5,239 nucleotides of DNA from an uncultured Flavobacterium sp. (GTDB lineage: Bacteria; Bacteroidota; Bacteroidia; Flavobacteriales; Flavobacteriaceae). How positions within the stretch are numbered: the first letter of the stretch is position 1; the number at the start of each line of letters is the position of its first letter. Shown piece by piece: positions 1-5,239 of this stretch. The translations under genes were made by a program, and so were the position numbers. Where the stretch lies: contig CAMLFV010000179.1 in NCBI GenBank assembly GCA_946479395.1, forward strand, positions 1-5,239, in the 5' to 3' direction. A model generated the notes under the pieces. The model had not been told where the DNA came from. It worked only from the letters and a program-made list of their open reading frames with translations, and made no database searches.

Positions 1-1
1 C

Positions 2-82
2 TCCATGTTAATGGGTGATGAAGTACCACCACGTAGAGAATTTATCGAGAAAAATGCCGTTTACGCAAAAATCGATGCTTAA
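2..82 (+). CDS. gyrB: DNA gyrase subunit B, C-terminal end (partial)
   Basis: Only the last 26 codons and the TAA stop (80-82) lie in the window; the 5' part is upstream of it. GyrB is the ATPase subunit of the A2B2 gyrase that introduces negative supercoils into DNA in the cytoplasm. The visible tail contains LMGDEVPPRREFIEKNA, the conserved extreme C-terminus of the Toprim/C-terminal part of bacterial GyrB, where the LMG(D/E)xVxPRRxFIExNA pattern is nearly invariant. ParE/TopoIV B has a related tail, so an assignment from 26 residues is not absolute, but this wording fits GyrB of Bacteroidetes best. The gene is followed 12 nt later by a terminator, so it ends its transcription unit here. 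Confidence 0.88.
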   Translation, partial: SMLMGDEVPPRREFIEKNAVYAKIDA

Positions 83-94
83 TCAAAATAATTT

Positions 95-120
95 AAAACC
101 AGCTTTTAGCTGGTTTTTTT
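95..120 (+). terminator. Rho-independent terminator of gyrB
   Basis: A perfect 10-bp stem, AAAACCAGCT (95-104) with AGCTGGTTTT (108-117), closes a 3-nt TTT loop and runs into a T tract (114-120). It starts 12 nt after the gyrB stop and should end gyrB transcription, separating it from secDF. Confidence 0.9.
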
Positions 121-131
121 ATACCCAAAAT

Positions 132-157
132 TGTTAATAACATCATAAAAAGATGTT
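132..157. repeat. Two overlapping small inverted repeats upstream of secDF
   Basis: TGTTA-A-TAACA (132-142) is an 11-bp perfect palindrome around a central A. AACATC (139-144) pairs with GATGTT (152-157) across a 7-nt spacer and shares bases with the first. They sit 21-46 bp upstream of the -33 element of the secDF promoter, a position where an activator or repressor could bind. In DNA this AT-rich such short repeats also arise by chance, so the role as an operator is only a guess. Confidence 0.25.
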
Positions 158-177
158 CAAATAAACCCCGTTTTTTA

Positions 178-208
178 TTGTTAAATCTTTTGTGAAGTTA
201 TATATTTG
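178..208 (+). promoter_or_regulatory. Bacteroidetes-type sigma-A promoter for secDF
   Basis: TTG at 178-180 (-33 element), a 20-nt spacer, and TATATTTG at 201-208, an exact match to the TAnnTTTG -7 element described for Flavobacterium and other Bacteroidetes. Transcription would begin about 5-8 nt downstream, near 213-217, giving a leader of roughly 75 nt before the secDF ATG. The element also decides the secDF start: the TTG at 206-208 that would extend the frame lies inside the -7 box and would not be on the mRNA. Confidence 0.7.
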
Positions 209-246
209 TCCGTTTTATATAATTTTTTCGTTTTAAAGGCGATAAA

Positions 247-279
247 ATGTATCAAACAAAATCATTTAAAAACTATTAA
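247..279 (+). promoter_or_regulatory. Possible 10-codon leader ORF in the secDF 5' UTR
   Basis: An ATG at 247 opens a 10-codon frame (MYQTKSFKNY) ending at TAA 277-279, 10 nt before the secDF ATG and in a different frame from it. AAAGG (235-239) lies 7 nt upstream, a good Shine-Dalgarno distance, whereas secDF itself has none. If translated it could bring ribosomes close to the secDF start and couple translation. It is much too short to act as a SecM- or VemP-like arrest peptide, which must span the ribosome exit tunnel. Chance occurrence is quite possible, since Bacteroidetes rely little on Shine-Dalgarno pairing. Confidence 0.2.
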
Positions 280-289
280 TTTTTTAAAA

Positions 290-3274
290 ATGCAGAATAA
301 AGGACTTGTTAAGTTTATTGCGATTGTTTTTGCGTTGGTAAGTATTTACCAATTGTCCTTTACGTTTGTAACAAATCATTACGAGAATAAAGCAAAAGAA
401 TTTGCTAATGGTGATTTAACCAAAGAAGCTCGTTATTTAGATTCAATTTCAAACGAAAAGGTTTATTTAGGTCAAACTTTTGCTGAAGTGCGTTCAAAGC
501 AAATTCAAAAAGGTTTAGATTTAGAAGGAGGTATCAATGTGATGCTTCAAATTTCTGTTAAAGACATCTTGAAAGGATTGTCTAACGACTCAAAAAATGC
601 AGTGTTCAACCAAGCTTTAGCAGAAGCAGAGAAGAACCGCGATGGAAATCAAACATTTTTAGAATCGTTTTATGAATCTTTCGAAAAAGTTTCGGCAGGA
701 AAAGTGAAGTTAGCTTCATCTGAGATTTTTGCAAACAGAAACTTGCAAGAAATCAACACTTCTATGACCGATGCGCAGGTAAAAACAATTCTAAACAGAA
801 AAGTAAAAGAATCGGTAGAAAGTGCTTACAAAGTAATTGGTGAGCGTATTGACCAATTTGGTGTGGTTTCGCCTACAATTCAAATGGTTGGTGAATCGGG
901 TAGAATTTTAGTTGAATTACCTGGTGCTAAAGACATCGATCGTATCAAAAACTTATTACAGTCAACTGCACAATTAGAGTTTTGGGAAACGTATAAAGGA
1001 GACGAAGTTGGGCAGTTTATTATGGCTGCAAACAACGTTTTAAAAGAAAAAGCTACAAAACCAGTTGTTGCAACTAACGATACTGTTTCAAAAGCAACAC
1101 CTAAAAACGATGTTGATAAATTATTAACTGGAGTTTCTAAAGATACAACGGCAGCTAAAACAGAAGATTTAGGTCCAATTTTATCTTTAATACAAGCACC
1201 TGGTTACCAAGGTTCGCCAATTATAGCGTTTTTTGCTACTAAAGATACCGCACAAATCAACACGTATTTAAAAGATACGCAAGTTAGAAGCTTGTTAAAT
1301 GGCGATTTACGTTATGTGAAATTTGCTTGGGGTAAAGCTAAAAAAGATGCTAAAATTGTTGAATTATATGCTTTAAAAGGCAATGCTCAAAATGTTCCGC
1401 CTTTGTCTGGATCTGTTGTTACCGAAGCTCGTGATGATTACGATCAGGTTACAGGAAAACCAGTTGTATCAATGCAAATGAATGCCAACGGAGCAAAAGC
1501 TTGGGAAGCATTAACAGGTAAAGCTTACAGCCAACAATCTAATATTGCTATTGTTTTAGATAATGTTGTTTATTCGGCTCCGGGTGTAACTACAGGACCA
1601 ATTGCTGGTGGTAGTTCAAGCATTTCAGGTGATTTCACTGTTCAAGAAACAAAAGATTTAGCTAATATTTTAAAAGCAGGTAAATTACCTGCTTCTGCAG
1701 ATATCGTTTCATCAGAAATCGTTGGTCCGTCATTAGGTCAAGCAGCGATTGATGCTGGTATCAATTCATCATTAGTAGGTTTAATAATCATTGCAGCGTG
1801 GATGGTATTCTTCTACGGTAAAGCAGGTTGGTTCGCAAACATTGCTTTAGCAGTTAACTTATTATTCTTATTTGCAGTATTTACAGCATTTGGTTTTGTA
1901 TTAACATTACCGGGTATTGCGGGTATTGTATTAACAATTGGTACGGCAGTAGATACAAATATTCTTATATACGAAAGGGCAAAAGAATCACTTCGAGAAG
2001 GGCATACACCTAAAGAAGCTATTAAGCACTCATTCTCATGGAGTGGAGCAATGTCTGCAATTGTAGATGCAAACGTAACAACCGCTTTAACAGGTATTGT
2101 GTTGGTTATTTTTGGTTCGGGACCTATTAAAGGGTTTGCAGTAACTTTATTAATTGGTATTATAACATCGTTATTTACTGCAATTGTTATTACTAGAATT
2201 TTGGTTGATTTGGCTGCGGCTAAAGATGCTAAATTGACTTTTAGTACAAAATTAACGCGTAACTGGTTTACAAATATGAATTTTGATTTCTTAGGAAAAA
2301 AGAAAATCGCTTACATATTTACATCTATTACCATGATTGCATGTGTGGCAACTTTGTTTATTAACGGATTAAATTATGGAACCGATTTTACAGGTGGTAG
2401 AACATTCCAGGTTCAGTTTGATAACGAAGTAGATGCATCGGCAGTATCAAATAAATTATCAAAAGAATTTGATAGTAATGTTGAAGCAAAAGTTTTCGGA
2501 CAAAGAGATAAATTAAAAATCACAACAAAATACCGTGTAGAAGAAGAAGGTGCGAAAGTAGATCAACAAGTTAACGAAGTGTTGTACAAAAACTTAAAAC
2601 CATTCTTTAAAACCAATTTAACTTACGAACAATTTACAAATACCGATTTAAGTCCGTTGGGTATTGTGCAGGCTTCTAAAGTTGGTCCAACCGTAGCAAA
2701 AGATGTTAAGACTGATGCTTATTGGGCTGTAGGTGGTGCATTGTTAGTAGTGTTTGTTTACTTGGCATTATCGTTCCGCAGATGGCAATATTCATTAGGT
2801 GCGGTTGCTGCAGTAGCACACGACGTAATCTTTGTTTTAGGTGTTTATTCGTTCTTCTACAAATTTGCACCGTTTAATATGGAGGTTGATCAATCATTAG
2901 TAGCAGCATTGCTTACAGTAATTGGTTATTCTTTGAACGATACCGTAATTGTATTTGACCGTGTTCGTGATTTCATTAAAGGCGATGCAGAAGGTTCGTT
3001 TGAAGAAGTTGTTAACAGATCGATCAATACTACCTTATCAAGAACTTTTAATACATCGGCAACAGTAATCGTGGTATTATTAATCATGTTTATTTTTGGT
3101 GGTGAATCAATCCGCGGATTTGTATTCGCTATGTTGTTAGGTATTGGTGTAGGTACGTACTCATCGTTATTTATTTCAACACCAATTTTGGTTGATACCA
3201 TAAAAGGTTCTGCAGAACGCGAACGTGCCGCTGCATTACAAGCAAAACAAGAAAATTCTCAAGAAACAGAATAA
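290..3274 (+). CDS. secDF: Protein translocase subunit SecDF (SecD-SecF fusion)
   Basis: SecDF is an inner-membrane RND-family protein that works with SecYEG/SecA and uses the proton gradient to pull exported proteins out of the channel on the periplasmic side. The product is 994 aa. The SecD half has TM1 (about residues 5-24), the signature GLDLEGG (75-81), a large periplasmic P1 domain (about 25-490, with RIDQFGVVSPTIQ at 186-198 and LVELPG at 207-212), VGPSLG (478-483) and TM2-6. The SecF half starts near 665, with TM7 (673-693), NYGTDFTGG (695-703), the P4 domain and TM8-12. The proton-path residues known from Thermus SecDF (D340, D637, R671) appear to correspond to D555 in GTAVDTNILIYER, D884 in GYSLNDTVIVFDR and R918 in TLSRTF. 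Residues about 245-295 are a Lys/Thr/Ala-rich stretch that looks like a flexible insertion in P1. The ATG at 290 is chosen because MQNKGLVKF leads directly into TM1; the longer TTG reading from 206 begins inside the promoter. The gene is intact and monocistronic by its flanking terminators. Confidence 0.97.
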   Translation: MQNKGLVKFIAIVFALVSIYQLSFTFVTNHYENKAKEFANGDLTKEARYLDSISNEKVYLGQTFAEVRSKQIQKGLDLEGGINVMLQISVKDILKGLSNDSKNAVFNQALAEAEKNRDGNQTFLESFYESFEKVSAGKVKLASSEIFANRNLQEINTSMTDAQVKTILNRKVKESVESAYKVIGERIDQFGVVSPTIQMVGESGRILVELPGAKDIDRIKNLLQSTAQLEFWETYKGDEVGQFIMAANNVLKEKATKPVVATNDTVSKATPKNDVDKLLTGVSKDTTAAKTEDLGPILSLIQAPGYQGSPIIAFFATKDTAQINTYLKDTQVRSLLNGDLRYVKFAWGKAKKDAKIVELYALKGNAQNVPPLSGSVVTEARDDYDQVTGKPVVSMQMNANGAKAWEALTGKAYSQQSNIAIVLDNVVYSAPGVTTGPIAGGSSSISGDFTVQETKDLANILKAGKLPASADIVSSEIVGPSLGQAAIDAGINSSLVGLIIIAAWMVFFYGKAGWFANIALAVNLLFLFAVFTAFGFVLTLPGIAGIVLTIGTAVDTNILIYERAKESLREGHTPKEAIKHSFSWSGAMSAIVDANVTTALTGIVLVIFGSGPIKGFAVTLLIGIITSLFTAIVITRILVDLAAAKDAKLTFSTKLTRNWFTNMNFDFLGKKKIAYIFTSITMIACVATLFINGLNYGTDFTGGRTFQVQFDNEVDASAVSNKLSKEFDSNVEAKVFGQRDKLKITTKYRVEEEGAKVDQQVNEVLYKNLKPFFKTNLTYEQFTNTDLSPLGIVQASKVGPTVAKDVKTDAYWAVGGALLVVFVYLALSFRRWQYSLGAVAAVAHDVIFVLGVYSFFYKFAPFNMEVDQSLVAALLTVIGYSLNDTVIVFDRVRDFIKGDAEGSFEEVVNRSINTTLSRTFNTSATVIVVLLIMFIFGGESIRGFVFAMLLGIGVGTYSSLFISTPILVDTIKGSAERERAAALQAKQENSQETE

Positions 3275-3293
3275 TTTTTGTTTAATATATACT

Positions 3294-3320
3294 AAAGCCG
3301 CTCGAAAGAGTGGCTTTTTT
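3294..3320 (+). terminator. Rho-independent terminator of secDF
   Basis: AAAGCCGCTC (3294-3303) pairs with GAGTGGCTTT (3308-3317) through one G-T wobble (3300/3311), closing a GAAA (GNRA) tetraloop at 3304-3307, then a T tract (3315-3320, continuing after one G). It lies 19 nt after the secDF stop and should isolate secDF from the downstream E1 gene. Confidence 0.92.
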
Positions 3321-3376
3321 GTTTTAATAAAATAATATCTAAAAGCGTGTTTGGTTATTATAAGTTTAAACAAAAT

Positions 3377-3424
3377 TAGTTTTTTAGCGATTGTTTTCGT
3401 AATTTCGTAAATTATTACATTTTG
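3377..3424 (+). promoter_or_regulatory. Candidate promoter region of the E1 gene
   Basis: The 123-bp gap after the secDF terminator must hold the E1 promoter, but no exact consensus is present. The first candidate is TAATTTCG (3400-3407), one mismatch from TAnnTTTG, with TAG (3377-3379) in place of TTG at a 20-nt spacing. The second is TTG (3391-3393), a 22-nt spacer and TACATTTTG (3416-3424), which has one base too many inside the -7 element. The first gives a leader of about 30 nt, the second about 14. The sequence alone does not decide between them. Confidence 0.35.
3395..3410. repeat. Tandem direct repeat 2 x TTTCGTAA
   Basis: TTTCGTAA occurs twice head to tail (3395-3402 and 3403-3410) with no mismatch, immediately upstream of the E1 gene and overlapping its candidate -7 element TAATTTCG. 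The flanks also form a 5-bp inverted repeat, GTAAT (3399-3403) with ATTAC (3414-3418). This could be a regulator binding site or simply the remains of a small duplication. Confidence 0.4.
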
Positions 3425-3443
3425 TTTCAAACAGTTTCTATAT

Positions 3444-5239
3444 ATGAATCAGGCAACTACAAAAGAAGCTTTAACTTTTGAAGACTTTAAAAAAGAGGTT
3501 TTAAACGATTACAAAACAGCACGTATTTCTCGTGAATGTAGTTTGTTAGGTCGTAAAGAGGTTTTAACCGGAAAAGCAAAGTTTGGTATTTTTGGTGACG
3601 GAAAAGAAGTTCCGCAGCTGGCAATGGCAAAGGCTTTTAAAAACGGAGATTTCCGTTCGGGTTACTACCGCGATCAAACCTTTATGATGGCTATTGGCGC
3701 ATTGAACATCCAGCAGTTTTTTGCAGGATTGTACGGTCATGCCGATATTACCCAAGATCCAATGTCTGGAGGTCGTCAAATGGGTGGGCATTTTGCTACA
3801 CACAGTTTAGACGAAAACGGCGAGTGGAAAAATCTTACACAACAAAAAAATTCAAGTTCAGATATTTCTCCAACAGCGGGGCAAATGCCACGTTTGTTAG
3901 GTTTGGCACAAGCATCAAAAATCTACCGTGAATTTCCAAATGCAGATAAAGATCAAAAATTTTCTGTAAACGGAAACGAAGTTGCTTGGGGAACAATTGG
4001 TAACGCATCAACTTCTGAAGGATTATTTTTTGAAACGATCAATGCAGCAGGTGTATTGCAAGTGCCAATGGTTATGAGTGTTTGGGACGATATGTACGGA
4101 ATTTCGGTTCACGCACGTCATCAAACAACAAAAGAAAGTATTTCTGAAATTTTAAAAGGTTTCCAAAAAGAAGAAGATACAAACGGATATGAAGTTTTAA
4201 CCGTTTTGGGTTGGGATTATCCTGCCTTGGTTGATACCTATGCAAAAGCAGCGCAAATTGCACGTACAAACCATATTCCGGTTTTAATTCACGTTAAGGA
4301 ATTAACGCAGCCACAAGGTCACTCAACTTCGGGTTCGCACGAACGTTACAAATCTGCCGACCGTTTACAATGGGAAGGCGATTTTGACTGTATCGTTAAA
4401 ATGCGTTCTTGGATGATCGACAATAATATTGCTACAAGCGAAGAATTAGACACGTTAGATGCCGAATTAAAAAAAGAGGTTTTGGCGGGTAAAAAAGCAG
4501 CTTGGGAAGCATATTTGAATCCTATCAAAGAAGAAAGAACCGCGTTGGTTGAAGTTTTAAATCATGTAGCATCATCATCAGCAAACAAAGTGTTTATCGA
4601 AAAAATGATTGCTGATTTAAGCGGGATCAAAGAACCAATCCGTAAAGATAATTTAACTAATGCACGTAAAATTTTACGTATGGTTATTGGCGAAGCAGGT
4701 CAAAACGCTTTAGCAGCATGGATTCAGAATTATACCAACGAAATCCAACCAAAATTCAGTTCGCACTTAATGTCGCAATCATCAAGTAAGGCAGAAAATG
4801 TAGAAGAGATTTTACCTGTTTACGATGAAACTTCAGAAATGGTTGATGCCCGTTTAATCATTCGTAATAATTTCGATAAGATATTCGAAACTTATCCGGA
4901 AACATTAATTTTTGGAGAAGATTCTGGAAATATTGGCGATGTGAATCAAGGTTTAGAAGGTTTACAGGAAAAGTACGGCGAAGCACGTGTTTCTGATGCA
5001 GGAATTCGCGAAGCTAGTATTTTAGGTCAGGGTATTGGTATGGCAATGCGCGGTTTGCGTCCAATTGCCGAAATTCAGTACTTAGATTATTTATTGTATG
5101 CATTACAAATTATGAGCGATGATTTAGCAACGGTTCAATACAGAACTGCTGGTAAACAGAAAGCACCGCTTATTGTTCGTACGCGTGGTCACCGTTTAGA
5201 AGGTATCTGGCATTCGGGTTCACCAATGGGAATGATTAT
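3444..5239 (+). CDS. Fused 2-oxoacid dehydrogenase E1 alpha/beta, branched-chain type (3' partial)
   Basis: This is the thiamine-diphosphate (ThDP) E1 component that decarboxylates a 2-oxoacid and passes the acyl group to lipoyl-E2 in a cytoplasmic multienzyme complex. The first 598 codons are present without a stop; judged from a normal E1 beta length, some 190-200 residues are missing downstream. The alpha half (about 1-358) shows YRDQ (75-78), GGRQMGGH (109-116), SPTAGQMP (142-149), the ThDP motif region GNASTSEG...WDD (186-216) and QGHSTSGSHERYKS (about 291-304). The GRQM and GHSTS wording resembles the branched-chain enzyme BCKDHA (GRGRQM, GHHSTSDD) more than pyruvate dehydrogenase. A linker of about 100 residues (359-456) follows, then the beta half: IFGED (489-493), RVSDAGIREASILG (515-528) with the probable catalytic Glu523, GLRPIAEIQ (537-545) and His590 in WHSGSP. 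The canonical GDG and NN residues are replaced by GNA and DD. ATG 3444 is the first start after the in-frame TAA at 3408, and there is no Shine-Dalgarno. Substrate (branched-chain rather than pyruvate) is inferred. Confidence 0.88.
   Translation, partial: MNQATTKEALTFEDFKKEVLNDYKTARISRECSLLGRKEVLTGKAKFGIFGDGKEVPQLAMAKAFKNGDFRSGYYRDQTFMMAIGALNIQQFFAGLYGHADITQDPMSGGRQMGGHFATHSLDENGEWKNLTQQKNSSSDISPTAGQMPRLLGLAQASKIYREFPNADKDQKFSVNGNEVAWGTIGNASTSEGLFFETINAAGVLQVPMVMSVWDDMYGISVHARHQTTKESISEILKGFQKEEDTNGYEVLTVLGWDYPALVDTYAKAAQIARTNHIPVLIHVKELTQPQGHSTSGSHERYKSADRLQWEGDFDCIVKMRSWMIDNNIATSEELDTLDAELKKEVLAGKKAAWEAYLNPIKEERTALVEVLNHVASSSANKVFIEKMIADLSGIKEPIRKDNLTNARKILRMVIGEAGQNALAAWIQNYTNEIQPKFSSHLMSQSSSKAENVEEILPVYDETSEMVDARLIIRNNFDKIFETYPETLIFGEDSGNIGDVNQGLEGLQEKYGEARVSDAGIREASILGQGIGMAMRGLRPIAEIQYLDYLLYALQIMSDDLATVQYRTAGKQKAPLIVRTRGHRLEGIWHSGSPMGMI

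Noticed and set aside
186..217. A unique promoter using TTG 190-192 as the -33 element
   Set aside because: The spacing to the -7 box at 201 would be only 8 nt; TTG 178-180 at 20 nt fits the known spacing.
2926..3201. A 91-codon open frame on the minus strand
   Set aside because: It lies wholly inside the SecF part of secDF, opposite the conserved TM10-TM12 motifs, and its product is not recognisable; it is a shadow of the real gene.
3361..3371. GTTTAAAC palindrome and TAAGTTTA as a -7 element
   Set aside because: An 8-bp palindrome of A/T-rich DNA is expected by chance, and no TTG lies at the right distance upstream of TAAGTTTA.
3236..3430. A 64-codon minus-strand frame across the secDF end and the intergenic gap
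   Set aside because: It reads through the secDF terminator hairpin, is of AT-driven composition (Lys, Ile, Phe, Leu) and has no recognisable feature.
3564..4528. Three minus-strand open frames (3564-3803, 4072-4269, 4346-4528)
   Set aside because: All are opposite the strongly conserved E1 alpha half or its linker and encode nothing recognisable.
3444..5239. Frameshift or pseudogene, because the E1 frame has no stop in the window
   Set aside because: The frame was read codon by codon from 3444 to 5237 without an internal stop, with E1 alpha and E1 beta motifs in one continuous frame; it simply runs past the window edge.

Overview
The window looks like a low-GC Bacteroidetes chromosome, most probably a Flavobacteriaceae member (Flavobacterium/Myroides-like). 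Support comes from the AT-rich intergenic DNA, a single-chain SecDF of about 1000 residues, a fused alpha/beta 2-oxoacid dehydrogenase E1, starts without a strong Shine-Dalgarno, and an exact Bacteroidetes-type promoter (TTG, 20-nt spacer, TAnnTTTG) before secDF. No mobile element, CRISPR array, tRNA or rRNA is visible. All three genes read on the + strand, and each of the two complete gene ends has its own hairpin terminator, so they appear to be separate transcription units rather than one operon.

Layout. 2-82: the last 26 codons of gyrB (DNA gyrase subunit B), followed by a terminator at 95-120. 121-289: a short regulatory interval with two overlapping small inverted repeats (132-157), the secDF promoter (178-208) and an AT-rich leader of about 75 nt holding a possible 10-codon upstream ORF. 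290-3274: secDF, complete, 994 aa, with the usual SecD and SecF signature motifs and proton-path residues. 3294-3320: a strong terminator with a GAAA loop. 3321-3443: AT-rich intergenic DNA with an exact tandem repeat of TTTCGTAA and a weak candidate promoter. 3444-5239 (runs off the window): the first 598 codons of a fused E1 alpha/beta thiamine-diphosphate dehydrogenase, closest in motifs to the branched-chain 2-oxoacid dehydrogenase E1.

The genes are housekeeping: DNA supercoiling, proton-driven help to protein export, and oxidative decarboxylation of 2-oxoacids (probably feeding branched-chain acyl-CoA for iso-fatty acids). I see no functional link between them beyond being neighbours. 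Nothing here is convincingly a new system. The best leads are the exchanged Mg2+/ThDP motif residues in the E1 alpha half (Asn187 and Asp215 where Asp and Asn are canonical), its roughly 100-residue linker between the fused halves, and the secDF leader with its possible short upstream ORF.
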